From: Actinomycetota bacterium
GTDB taxonomy: Bacteria; Actinomycetota; Actinomycetes; Actinomycetales; Microbacteriaceae
Direction: 5' to 3'
Assembly (NCBI GenBank): GCA_030840335.1
Contig: JAUZFR010000009.1
Location: forward strand, 1 to 37,880
Length of the DNA: 37,880 nt
The notes under the pieces were generated by a model. It worked only from the letters and a program-made list of their open reading frames with translations, ran no database searches and was not told the DNA's origin. The translations under genes and the position numbers were made by a program. Below are positions 16,874 to 24,087 of this stretch, in pieces; the first letter of the stretch is position 1, and each line of letters starts with the position of its first letter.

Positions 16874-16879
16874 TAGGCT
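16874..16879 (+). promoter_or_regulatory. -10 box, probable leaderless promoter of glpX
   Basis: TAGGCT ends 7 nt before the ATG at 16887. It supports that start over the in-frame ATG at 16866, which would lie upstream of the promoter. Confidence 0.5.
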
Positions 16880-16886
16880 CGGGAGG

Positions 16887-17738
16887 ATGACGGTTGTTTT
16901 GGGCGCGGACTCCTATCCGGATGCGCTCGTCGCGCGCTTGCGCGAGTCGACGGAAGCGGCCGCGGCCGCCTCCCGGCAGTGGCTCGGCAAGCACGACAAG
17001 AATGCTGCTGACGCTGCTGCAACAACCGCGATGCGACGCGCGCTGGCCGACGCCCCGTTCACGGGCACTGTGGTGATCGGCGAAGGCGAGAAGGATCATG
17101 CGCCAATGCTCGCGAACGGCGAGTCGCTTGGCAGCGGGGGCGAGCCGCACAGCGACGTGGCGGTCGACCCGCTCGACGGAACCCGGCTGACCGCCGAGGG
17201 GATCCCCGGCTCGATTTGCGTCATTGCGCTCGCACCGCGCGGCTCGATGTTCGATCCGGTCGGCGTCTTCTACATGGACAAGCTCATTTGTGGTGCAATC
17301 GGCCGCGGCGTTGTCGACATCCGCAGATCCGTAGTCGAGAACCTGACCGCGCTGGCGCTCGCGAAGGGTGTTGCCGTCACGCAATTGCGGGTCGCCGTGC
17401 TCGACAAGCCGAGGCATGTGCAGCTGGTCGCGGACATCCGTTCGGCAGGGGCTCGCGTTCGACTGGTCGGCGAAGGCGACGTATCGGCCGCGATCGCCGC
17501 CGCATCCGGCGGTTCGGATGTCGACCTCGTGCTCGGCATTGGCGGAACACCCGAGGGGATCATCGCGGCATGTGGGGTGCGCGCGCTCGGCGGCGTTATG
17601 CAGGGGCGTCTCGCGCCTCAATCCGACGAAGAGATGGCCACAGCGCTCGCCGCGGGGCACGACCTGGCGAGCATCCTTGAGCTGGACGACCTCGTGCGCA
17701 GCGACGAGGTGCTGTTCGTCTCGACGCGCGTGCTGTAA
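16887..17738 (+). CDS. glpX: Fructose-1,6-bisphosphatase class II (GlpX-like), C-terminally short
   Basis: A 283-residue class II fructose-1,6-bisphosphatase (gluconeogenesis; Mn/Mg-dependent). Residues Lys38, Glu66/Glu68 in G-E-G-E-K-D, the metal pair Asp94/Asp97 in V-D-P-L-D-G-T and Glu223 in G-I-G-G-T-P-E-G are present, as are F-Y-M-D-K and G-R-L-A-P. Typical GlpX proteins have about 320-340 residues; this one stops at V-L-F-V-S-T-R-V-L and lacks the last ~45 residues (T-D-G-x-L-L-x-G-V region and the following strands). The next gene, purQ, ends 8 bp downstream on the other strand, and no other frame continues the domain, so the loss is real in this sequence. It may be a divergent paralogue of altered activity. 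Start chosen by the -10 box 7 nt upstream. Confidence 0.85.
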   Translation: MTVVLGADSYPDALVARLRESTEAAAAASRQWLGKHDKNAADAAATTAMRRALADAPFTGTVVIGEGEKDHAPMLANGESLGSGGEPHSDVAVDPLDGTRLTAEGIPGSICVIALAPRGSMFDPVGVFYMDKLICGAIGRGVVDIRRSVVENLTALALAKGVAVTQLRVAVLDKPRHVQLVADIRSAGARVRLVGEGDVSAAIAAASGGSDVDLVLGIGGTPEGIIAACGVRALGGVMQGRLAPQSDEEMATALAAGHDLASILELDDLVRSDEVLFVSTRVL

Positions 17739-17745
17739 CGCGCGA

Positions 17746-18441
17746 CTAGACAGTCGCGAGCACGCGGAGGGCGCTCTCGAAGAATTTGAGGCCGTCGATG
17801 CCGGAACTCATGGCCTCGGGGGTGTCGGGCCCGAAGCCCGGCTCGGTCGCGTGTTCCGGATGTGGCATGAGCGCGACGACGTTTCCGCGCTCGTTGGACA
17901 CGCCGGCGATGTCATTGAGAGAACCGTTCGGATTTACATCCAAATAGCGGAATACGACCTGGCCCTGACCCTCGATGCGCGCGAGCGTCTCGGAATCGGC
18001 GACGAAACGGCCGTCCGCGTTCTTCATCGGGATGATGATTTCGTCGTTCGTCTCGAACGCGTTCGTCCAGTCGGTGGTCGCGTTTTCGACGCGCAGGCGC
18101 TGGTCGCGACGGATGAACTGCTGGTGAGCGTTGCGTGTGTGCGCCCCGGGCACGAGGCGCGCCTCAGCGAGCATCTGGAAGCCGTTGCAGATCCCCAGCA
18201 CAGGGACGCCCTTGTTGGCGGCGTCAATGACCTCAGCCATGATCGGCGCGTAGCTCGCGATCGCGCCGGCGCGGAGGTAGTCGCCGTAGGCGAAACCGCC
18301 GGGAAGGATGACTGCGTCGACGCCCTGCAAATCGTGGTCGCCGTGCCACAGGGCAACCGGAGTTGCTCCGGAGATGCGCACCGCGCGTTGCGCATCACGA
18401 TCGTCGAGCGAGCCCGGGAAGGTGATGACACCAATGCGCAT
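17746..18441 (-). CDS. purQ: Phosphoribosylformylglycinamidine synthase subunit PurQ (glutaminase)
   Basis: A 231-residue class I glutamine amidotransferase that frees ammonia for PurL. The nucleophile Cys85 lies in [10 protein letters not shown], the oxyanion-side P-G-G-F-A-Y-G-D-Y at about residues 47-55, and the His-Glu pair in M-P-H-P-E-H near the C-terminus. Length is normal. Its ATG shares one base with the TGA of purS, so the two subunits are translationally coupled, as expected for parts of one complex. It converges on glpX with 7 bp between stops. Confidence 0.97.
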   Translation of the reverse strand: MRIGVITFPGSLDDRDAQRAVRISGATPVALWHGDHDLQGVDAVILPGGFAYGDYLRAGAIASYAPIMAEVIDAANKGVPVLGICNGFQMLAEARLVPGAHTRNAHQQFIRRDQRLRVENATTDWTNAFETNDEIIIPMKNADGRFVADSETLARIEGQGQVVFRYLDVNPNGSLNDIAGVSNERGNVVALMPHPEHATEPGFGPDTPEAMSSGIDGLKFFESALRVLATV

Positions 18442-18701
18442 CAGTGGTTCACCGAGCCGATGACCTCGACGCTCACGACATCCTCGATCACCGAGTTGGA
18501 GAACATTTCTTCAGCGAGTGCGCGCACCTCGTCAAGCAGCGCGTCATCCACGGCTCCGTCGACGGTAACCTCGAAGCGCTTGCCGATACGGACGCTCGTG
18601 AACCGCGTCTTGCCGAGGCGAGCGAGTGCCCCGGCGACAGCCTTGCCCTGCGGGTCGAGAAGTTCGGCCTTCGGCATGACCTCGACGACGATCGTTGGCA
18701 C
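18441..18701 (-). CDS. purS: Phosphoribosylformylglycinamidine synthase subunit PurS
   Basis: An 86-residue small subunit that dimerises and bridges PurL and PurQ in the FGAM synthase complex. It shows the family pattern: [18 protein letters not shown] at the start, [13 protein letters not shown] in the middle and the [12 protein letters not shown] helix near the end. The start is GTG 18701, preceded by GAGGGAG about 7 nt upstream. It leads a purS-purQ operon separated by 84 bp from the kinase gene upstream. Confidence 0.96.
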   Translation of the reverse strand: MPTIVVEVMPKAELLDPQGKAVAGALARLGKTRFTSVRIGKRFEVTVDGAVDDALLDEVRALAEEMFSNSVIEDVVSVEVIGSVNH

Positions 18702-18763
18702 TCGTGTGCTCCCTCGTGACTCAAGCGAATCCGGTCTGGCCGGCTCCGCGAGTGGATGAGACG

Positions 18764-18769
18764 AGTCTA
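18764..18769 (-). promoter_or_regulatory. Possible -10 box of purS-purQ
   Basis: TAGACT on the minus strand, about 62 nt upstream of the purS start in the 84-bp gap after the kinase gene. No clear -35 is visible. A weak 5-bp hairpin (CCCGA/TCGGG) just before it could end upstream transcription. Confidence 0.35.
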
Positions 18770-18785
18770 CCCGAGAGCTGTCGGG

Positions 18786-19421
18786 CTACAGCGCGACGAC
18801 ATAGTGCGCTCGCGGCGCGGTTGTCTCGATCAGTCGCGCGTTGGTTTCGTCGGGTCCGAGAGCCCAGGCGCGCGCATCCGTTGCGGACTTTCCGAACCGC
18901 TCATGCCGGGCGATCAGCCTGGCCAGCCGGATGTCGCGGTCGACCTCGATGAAGAAGCTGAGGTCGAAGAGCGGCGCGGCGCGCTCCCATCCGCCACTGT
19001 CGAGCAGCAGGTAGTTCCCCTCGACCACGACCAATGGAAATTCAGGAGATATGTATGCCGCATTCGGAATGGGCTGTTCAATTACGCGGTCGAAGCCGGG
19101 AACGCTGACACGATTACCTGAATTTCCGAAAGCGCGCGGAGATCGGATGGCGGCAAGCGTCTCGAGGAACCCGTCAACGTCGAACGTGTCGGGAGCCCCC
19201 ATCCGGTCGCGTCGACCGAGTTCGACCAGACGCTCCTGCCGCAGGTGAAATCCATCCATCGGAAGCAGAGCTGCACCAGTGAGTCGGGCAACCACCTCGG
19301 CTGCGATCGTCGACTTGCCCGCACCGGGCGGGCCGACGATTGCAACCAGTGTGCGGCGCCCCGGCAGCGTCGCGGCTTCGATAACGCTGACGACGTCATC
19401 GATCGACCGCAGAGTCGTCAT
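18786..19421 (-). CDS. P-loop nucleoside/nucleotide-kinase-like protein (uridine kinase/PanK fold)
   Basis: A 211-residue cytosolic P-loop kinase. Walker A is G-P-P-G-A-G-K-S-T at residues 30-38; P-M-D-G-F-H-L (about 55-61) is the substrate/metal-binding motif shared by uridine kinase, phosphoribulokinase and pantothenate kinase; V-V-V-E-G-N-Y-L-L-L is the Walker B-like strand. The short form resembles E. coli YggC and similar uncharacterised kinases, whose substrates are not settled. Its ATG overlaps the stop of the SGNH hydrolase gene by 4 bp (19418-19421), so the two are co-translated. Confidence 0.85.
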   Translation of the reverse strand: MTTLRSIDDVVSVIEAATLPGRRTLVAIVGPPGAGKSTIAAEVVARLTGAALLPMDGFHLRQERLVELGRRDRMGAPDTFDVDGFLETLAAIRSPRAFGNSGNRVSVPGFDRVIEQPIPNAAYISPEFPLVVVEGNYLLLDSGGWERAAPLFDLSFFIEVDRDIRLARLIARHERFGKSATDARAWALGPDETNARLIETTAPRAHYVVAL

Positions 19422-20149
19422 GCCTGACGAATCAGCTTGGCTTCGGTGAGCGCAAAATCGACCCAGTCGCTGTAGCCCTGTGCGCTCGGATGAAAGAGGT
19501 CGCTCGCGAAGAAGCCGGGCGTGTAGGGGGGTGGCGGCGGCGACATGATCACGCCGGGCTCGGATCGCGCAAATTTGCGAGCGGCGGACTCCAGGCTCTG
19601 CGAGTGCAAATAGAGAGCCCAGCGCAGCGGGTTGGGCAGTGCCTCAAACCGGAAGAACGCGGGCAGGCTCGAAACGAGGATGAGCGCCTTCGGGTTCACC
19701 GATCGCAGTCTGCGCAGAATGGTTCGGAAGTCGCGCCTAAAGGCACCACGCGAACGCAGCGTGAGCGCATCATTCGCTCCGATCGTGAGGAAGATGACGT
19801 CGTACGACTCGTGGCTCGCCTGATCGAGGAAGCGCAGCACGATGTCCTCGGCGGTCGCGCCGTTCTCACCGATCGCCCGCCACACGACACCACGCTCCCA
19901 CTCGGATGACAGGGCGCGCGCCAGATTGCCGGGCAGCGCGTCCTCCTGGGTGTCGGCGCCGACTCCTGCCGCCGTCGAGTCGCCGAGAACGAGGATGCGA
20001 ATCGCATCGTCGCCCGCGATCGCTCCGCTCCACGGCTGCGCGGCATCCGGGAGGCGCGGGATGATTCTGCGCATCCGTCGTCCCTGCGCCAACAGCACAG
20101 GACCAAGCAGCATCGCGACGACGCGGCTTAGGCGGGGGTGGACTGACAT
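19418..20149 (-). CDS. SGNH/GDSL-type hydrolase
   Basis: A 243-residue serine esterase/lipase-like hydrolase. Block I is L-V-L-G-D-S-T-A-A-G-V-G with nucleophile Ser58, block II is G-E-N-G-A-T-A, block III is I-G-A-N-D-A, and block V is D-L-F-H-P, giving the Asp-x-x-His of the catalytic triad. A hydrophobic stretch at residues ~8-22 may be a membrane anchor or signal, but it is short. I chose ATG 20149 rather than 20158 because a TACATT -10 box ends 7 nt before it and overlaps the earlier ATG. The substrate is unknown. It follows the VOC protein gene by 24 bp and overlaps the kinase gene. Confidence 0.88.
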   Translation of the reverse strand: MSVHPRLSRVVAMLLGPVLLAQGRRMRRIIPRLPDAAQPWSGAIAGDDAIRILVLGDSTAAGVGADTQEDALPGNLARALSSEWERGVVWRAIGENGATAEDIVLRFLDQASHESYDVIFLTIGANDALTLRSRGAFRRDFRTILRRLRSVNPKALILVSSLPAFFRFEALPNPLRWALYLHSQSLESAARKFARSEPGVIMSPPPPPYTPGFFASDLFHPSAQGYSDWVDFALTEAKLIRQA

Positions 20150-20156
20150 CGTTCTC

Positions 20157-20162
20157 AATGTA
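20157..20162 (-). promoter_or_regulatory. -10 box, probable leaderless promoter of the SGNH hydrolase
   Basis: TACATT on the minus strand ends 7 nt before ATG 20149, inside the 24-bp gap after the VOC gene. Readthrough from upstream is also possible. Confidence 0.4.
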
Positions 20163-20173
20163 GCGTCGCCTGC

Positions 20174-21040
20174 CTACGCGGACGTACCAACCCGGATGAG
20201 GTTGCCCCACGGATCATCGATCATGACGGTCTCGCCGTCGTCGCGCGTCTCGATACCGTAGTGCGACATCCGTTCGGTAAGGGCGCCGACTTCATCGGCG
20301 CTGGGCACGACGATATTGACCTGGCCGAGCCCGAGCGTGCGAGCACGACGCCCGGCACCGCGGGAGTTCCACACGTTCATCGCCATGTGGTGGTGATACT
20401 TGCCGGCGCTGACGAACACGGCCTGCCCGGGGATCTCGATGGTCTGCTCGAAGCCGAGACGATCGACGTAAAACTCGCGGGCCGTGACGGTGTCGCCCAC
20501 GGAGAGGTGCACGTGCCCGACCTTTGCGCCGCCGTCGAGCGGATTCTCGATGACCTCCTCGGTCAGGTGTTCCTTCAAGAACTGGTTCGGGTCGAGAAAC
20601 AGGGTGCTCATTTCGATCGTGCCGTGCGTCCAGCTCCACTCGCTGCGGGCGCGATCCCAGTACAGCTCGACGCCGTTGCCTTCGGGGTCATCGAAGTAGA
20701 ACGCCTTGCTGACGAGGTGATCGGAACTTCCGGTGAACGAACCCGGATGCCTGCGCGCCACCGAATAGACGGCCGCGGCGAGCGCTCGCTCCGTCTCGAA
20801 CAGGATGGCGGTGTGAAAGAGTCCGGCGGAGTGGGGCGACGCGTGGTTCAGCTCTGACGCGTGCTCGAGGATGATCGCCGGCGTCGTCCCGCGGCCGAGA
20901 GTGACGCTGTTCGGCCCCTCCGAGAGCACCTCGAGGCTTACCGCGTCGCGGTAGTAGGCCGTCATCGCATCCAGATCGGCGACAAGGAGGGTCACCGCTC
21001 CCATGGAGGTGTCCGCGGCAAGAAGATCGAGTGAACTCAC
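20174..21040 (-). CDS. VOC-family two-domain protein (CatE-like glyoxalase/dioxygenase)
   Basis: A 288-residue protein with two vicinal-oxygen-chelate modules, about residues 10-130 and 168-288, resembling Bacillus CatE/YfiE-type extradiol dioxygenases. In the C-terminal module the first two metal ligands fit (H in V-G-H-V-H-L-S-V and H in K-Y-H-H-H-M-A-M), but the position normally holding Glu (D-P-x-G-N-x-I-E) reads G-N-L-I-R. The N-terminal module keeps F-H-T and G-V-E-L-Y but lacks the first His. Dioxygenase activity is therefore uncertain. The start is GTG 21040 with only a crowded upstream sequence; ATG 21004 is an alternative. It is downstream of purC across a long hairpin. Confidence 0.8.
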   Translation of the reverse strand: MSSLDLLAADTSMGAVTLLVADLDAMTAYYRDAVSLEVLSEGPNSVTLGRGTTPAIILEHASELNHASPHSAGLFHTAILFETERALAAAVYSVARRHPGSFTGSSDHLVSKAFYFDDPEGNGVELYWDRARSEWSWTHGTIEMSTLFLDPNQFLKEHLTEEVIENPLDGGAKVGHVHLSVGDTVTAREFYVDRLGFEQTIEIPGQAVFVSAGKYHHHMAMNVWNSRGAGRRARTLGLGQVNIVVPSADEVGALTERMSHYGIETRDDGETVMIDDPWGNLIRVGTSA

Positions 21041-21076
21041 ACTCCATACAACCGCATCGACCTGCCCATTATTTCT

Positions 21077-21137
21077 CGCGAGTCCGGAGTTTTCGTCCTT
21101 CCCGAGCCGCCGGAAGGACGAAAACTCCGGACTCGCG
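21077..21137. repeat. Perfect 26-bp-stem inverted repeat after purC
   Basis: Positions 21077-21102 are the exact reverse complement of 21112-21137, around a 9-nt loop (CGAGCCGCC). The left arm starts CGCGAGTCCGG and ends CGTCCTTCC. It fills most of the 114-bp gap between purC and the VOC gene, 18 nt after the purC stop. No T-run follows, so it is either a strong factor-assisted terminator or a mobile intergenic palindrome. Confidence 0.85.
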
Positions 21138-21154
21138 GGATTGGTGGGGTGCGA

Positions 21155-22009
21155 TCACGCCGTCACCCTGTCGATCAACTCCCGGTATCGGGCCGCGGTG
21201 CGCTCGACGATCTCGGCGGGAAGCTCGGGCGGTTCGCTGTCGGAGCTCGGATCCCAGTTCACTTTCAACCAGTTGCGCACGATCTGCTTGTCGAAGCTGG
21301 CCGTGCGATCACCGGACGCGTAGGTCGCGGCGTCCCAGTAACGGCTGCTGTCGGGCGTCAGCACTTCGTCCGCGAGCGTGATCGAGCCATCGGTGTCTTC
21401 GCCGAACTCGAACTTGGTGTCGGCGAGGATGAGACCGCGTGTCTCGGCGAGAGCGGATGCGCGGCCGAAGATTACAAGGGACAGGTCGCGCAGGGCGACC
21501 GCGGCGACTTCGCCGACGATCTCAATCGTTCGCTCAAACGTGATGTTCTCGTCGTGTTCGCCCATCGGCGCCTTGAATGCAGGAGTGTAGATCGGCTCTG
21601 GCAGTCGGTCGCCGTCGCGAAGGCCGGCAGGGAGGGCTACGCCACACACGCTCTGCGTAGCCTGGTATTCGATCCAGCCACTGCCAGACAGGTAGCCGCG
21701 CACGACGCACTCGATCGGGAACATCTCGAGCGACTTGACCAGCATCGCGCGGTCGGCGACCTCCGGGGGGATCGAAGCCCATTCATCCTGGGGCGCCAGA
21801 TGATTGGGCAGTCCGCTCAATTGGTCGAACCACCACAGGCTCAACTCGGTCAGAAGCGCGCCCTTGCCCGGAATCCCGGGCGACAGGACGTGGTCGAACG
21901 CGCTGACGCGATCGCTGACGACCATGAGAATGCGGTTTGGTTGCCCGGCCGACGTGTAGAGATCGCGTACCTTGCCCGAGTACTCGTGCTTCCATCCGGC
22001 AAATTCCAC
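21155..22009 (-). CDS. purC: Phosphoribosylaminoimidazole-succinocarboxamide synthase
   Basis: A 284-residue SAICAR synthetase that joins CAIR and aspartate with ATP. The family opening G-K-V-R-D-L-Y is at residues 12-18, with S-D-R-V-S-A-F-D-H (about 32-40), V-V-R-G-Y-L-S-G-S-G-W (about 101-111) and L-I-L-A-D-T-K-F-E-F-G, all intact. It is the ~290-residue actinobacterial form. The start is GTG 22009, whose first base is the last base of the purD stop TAG, so translation is coupled to purD. A long hairpin follows the stop. Confidence 0.97.
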   Translation of the reverse strand: MEFAGWKHEYSGKVRDLYTSAGQPNRILMVVSDRVSAFDHVLSPGIPGKGALLTELSLWWFDQLSGLPNHLAPQDEWASIPPEVADRAMLVKSLEMFPIECVVRGYLSGSGWIEYQATQSVCGVALPAGLRDGDRLPEPIYTPAFKAPMGEHDENITFERTIEIVGEVAAVALRDLSLVIFGRASALAETRGLILADTKFEFGEDTDGSITLADEVLTPDSSRYWDAATYASGDRTASFDKQIVRNWLKVNWDPSSDSEPPELPAEIVERTAARYRELIDRVTA

Positions 22010-23247
22010 TAGAGCACCCTCTCCGCGATGTCGGTGCGGTAATGACCGCCCTGCAGGTGGATCTGGGCCAGCGCCGCATAGGCCTTCTCGCGAGCGACGG
22101 CAAACGTCGTGCCGAGCGCGACCACGCTGAGAACCCGGCCGCCGGTTGCGACGAAACCTCCGCCGGATGCCGCGGTCGCCGCGTGCGCAATCGTCACGTC
22201 GCGGACATTTTCGAGGCCGATGATCGGCCGTCCGGTGATCGGATCGTCAGGGTAACCCTCACTGGCGAGCACCACGGTGACGGCGACTTCATCCGAGAAC
22301 TCTGGGCGCGGAAGCCCGCCGAGCCCACCAGTAGCCGCGGCGAACAGCAAACCACTCAAGGGGGTTACAAGCCTCGGCAGCACGACCTGCGTCTCGGGGT
22401 CGCCGAATCGGGCATTGAATTCAATGACGCGGATGCCGTGCGTGGTGACGATCAGTCCGCAATAGAGCAGGCCGATGAACGGTTTCTGTTCGGCCGCGAG
22501 CTGTCGGATCGTGGGCAGCGCGATCGTGTCGATGACTTCATCCACGAATCCCGCGGGCAGCCAGGGCAAAGGTGAATATGCGCCCATGCCGCCGGTGTTC
22601 GGGCCTTCGTCACGATCGAAGACTCGCTTGTAGTCCTGCGCGGGAGAAAGCGGGAGCACGGTGTGGCCGTCGCTCAGGAGGAACAGTGACACTTCCTGCC
22701 CGGCGAGGAACTCCTCGACCAGAACACTGCCGTGTTGCAGCCAGTAGGTGGCGTGGGCGATCGCCGCCTCCCGATCGGCGCTCACCATGACGCCCTTGCC
22801 CGCGGCGAGCCCGTCTGCCTTGACCACGTAGGGTGCGCCGTATTCGTCGATCGCGGCGATGGCCTCGTCGAGCGTGCCAGCGCGAACCGCGCGACCGGTT
22901 GGCACACCGGCCTCATCCATGATCCGCTTCGCGAACGTCTTGCTTCCCTCGAGCGCGGCGGCCGCCTTTCCCGGACCGAATACCGGGATGCCTCGCGTGC
23001 GCAGCTTGTCGGCGACACCCGCAACGAGCGGAGCCTCTGGCCCGATCACGACCAGGTCGATCGCGTTTTCTAGCGCGTACTCGGCGACCACGTCGCCGTT
23101 TGTCGGATCGAGGGCAACGACCGGCACGACGGCAGCGATGCCGGCGTTGCCAGGAGCGGCAGTGATGTCGTGGCCAGCGCCCTCGGACAGCAGCGACGAG
23201 ATGATGGCGTGCTCGCGCGCACCGGAGCCCAGAACAAGGATTCGCAC
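22009..23247 (-). CDS. purD: Phosphoribosylamine-glycine ligase
   Basis: A 412-residue GAR synthetase with the ATP-grasp fold, the second step of de novo purine synthesis. It starts (GTG) [13 protein letters not shown], the family signature, then [12 protein letters not shown] (ATP-binding, about residues 140-152) and [12 protein letters not shown] (about 284-295, metal and product site). Length is normal (about 420). The GTG start is supported by a TAGCCT box exactly 6 nt upstream, predicting a leaderless mRNA for purD-purC. It is divergent from the sterol-carrier-like gene. Confidence 0.97.
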   Translation of the reverse strand: MRILVLGSGAREHAIISSLLSEGAGHDITAAPGNAGIAAVVPVVALDPTNGDVVAEYALENAIDLVVIGPEAPLVAGVADKLRTRGIPVFGPGKAAAALEGSKTFAKRIMDEAGVPTGRAVRAGTLDEAIAAIDEYGAPYVVKADGLAAGKGVMVSADREAAIAHATYWLQHGSVLVEEFLAGQEVSLFLLSDGHTVLPLSPAQDYKRVFDRDEGPNTGGMGAYSPLPWLPAGFVDEVIDTIALPTIRQLAAEQKPFIGLLYCGLIVTTHGIRVIEFNARFGDPETQVVLPRLVTPLSGLLFAAATGGLGGLPRPEFSDEVAVTVVLASEGYPDDPITGRPIIGLENVRDVTIAHAATAASGGGFVATGGRVLSVVALGTTFAVAREKAYAALAQIHLQGGHYRTDIAERVL

Positions 23248-23253
23248 ACTGCA

Positions 23254-23259
23254 AGGCTA
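23254..23259 (-). promoter_or_regulatory. -10 box, probable leaderless promoter of purD-purC
   Basis: TAGCCT on the minus strand ends exactly 6 nt before the purD GTG at 23247. This leaves no leader for a purine riboswitch. Confidence 0.55.
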
Positions 23260-23305
23260 CCGGGGGTTCTCACTCGCGCTCACAGAGTTGACCTGCGCAT
23301 CGCGC

Positions 23306-23311
23306 TAGCTT
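23306..23311 (+). promoter_or_regulatory. -10 box, probable leaderless promoter of the sterol-carrier-like gene
   Basis: TAGCTT ends exactly 6 nt before the ATG at 23318. A TTGACC lies at 23288-23293, but the 12-bp gap is too short for a standard -35. Confidence 0.45.
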
Positions 23312-23317
23312 TGGAGA

Positions 23318-23701
23318 ATGGCTCGGGCACGAATCGCGGATGACGTCGGCGCAAGCGCGGTGCGTGCTGCGGCGCCTGGCGCCGAGTCCGACAAAGTCGG
23401 CGCCGACCGCAACACCACCGCAACCGCGGTACGGTACCTGCTCCAACTGCTCGCCGAGCGGGCAGAGGGCAACACCGTGGAAGTGCGCGTTCCACCATTT
23501 GGAGCGGTGCAGGCGATCGAGGGTCCGCGCCACACCCGCGGCACGCCACCGAACGTCATCGAGATGGATGCGCCAACCTGGCTCGCCCTCGCGACCGGGT
23601 CACTCGAGTGGAGCTCCGCGCTCGCCGCGGGCAGGGTCGCCGCCAGTGGCTCGCGGGCCGACCTCGCCGAATACCTGCCCATCCTGCGGATGCGAGAATG
23701 A
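23318..23701 (+). CDS. Sterol-carrier-family (SCP_3-like) protein
   Basis: A 127-residue conserved actinobacterial protein of the sterol-carrier-like family. It has a variable N-terminus, then A-V-R-Y-L-L-Q-L-L-A-E-R (about residues 37-48), V-E-V-R-V-P-P-F-G-A-V-Q (about 54-65) and the C-terminal P-T-W-L-A-L-A-T-G-S-L-E-W with G-R-V-A-A-S-G-S-R-A-D-L, the SCP-2-like end. Its place next to purF matches mycobacteria, where Rv0807 precedes purF and purM (from memory). The molecular role is unknown; the conserved link to purine genes is the main clue. A small membrane-protein gene follows after 4 bp. Confidence 0.85.
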   Translation: MARARIADDVGASAVRAAAPGAESDKVGADRNTTATAVRYLLQLLAERAEGNTVEVRVPPFGAVQAIEGPRHTRGTPPNVIEMDAPTWLALATGSLEWSSALAAGRVAASGSRADLAEYLPILRMRE

Positions 23702-23705
23702 AGCG

Positions 23706-24026
23706 GTGAGCAATTCCGAAGACGAGGAAACGATCGTCCGCATTCGTCGGGCACCGAAGTTCTCGGTGTTCCTGATCGTCGGCGGCGCGCTTGGCGTGAT
23801 CGTCGCGCTGATTCTCACTTCGTTGTTCCCGGTCGACCCGAACATCGGCTTCGGGCCCATCTTCGGTTACTTTGCGATCTTCGGTTTGGTCGGCGGCGTG
23901 CTCATTGGTGCCATCGTCGCCCTCATCCTCGATCGGGTTCTTAGCAGGCGAACGACCACGGCGATAGCGACAATCGCGAAGCTCGAGCCGGAGGACGATT
24001 CCCTGCCTCCAGCCGAAGCGCCCTGA
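23706..24026 (+). CDS. Small two-helix membrane protein
   Basis: A 106-residue protein beginning at GTG 23706, 4 bp after the sterol-carrier-like stop, so almost certainly co-translated. The acidic N-terminus (S-N-S-E-D-E-E-T) is followed by R-R-A-P-K-F-S-V-F and two membrane helices (about residues 19-43 and 51-76), then a short basic and acidic cytosolic tail. The longer open frame to 23340 lies inside the preceding gene and is a shadow. No functional motif is recognised. Small proteins of this kind next to purF/SCP are common in actinobacteria; their role is unknown. Confidence 0.75.
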   Translation: MSNSEDEETIVRIRRAPKFSVFLIVGGALGVIVALILTSLFPVDPNIGFGPIFGYFAIFGLVGGVLIGAIVALILDRVLSRRTTTAIATIAKLEPEDDSLPPAEAP

Positions 24027-24087
24027 CCCCGCAACGCCCCAACCCCGCACCACCCTGACACCGCCGCAGCTGAGCGAGTGGTCGCCG

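Noticed and set aside
17368-18759. A long plus-strand frame running from glpX across purQ and purS, considered as a frameshifted C-terminus of GlpX
   Set aside because: The sequence after 17738 is antisense to purQ and contains nothing like the missing GlpX strands, so the truncation is not a simple frameshift.
18771-18786. CCCGA/TCGGG hairpin just after the kinase stop
   Set aside because: Only five base pairs; expected by chance at this GC content, so mentioned only with the purS promoter.
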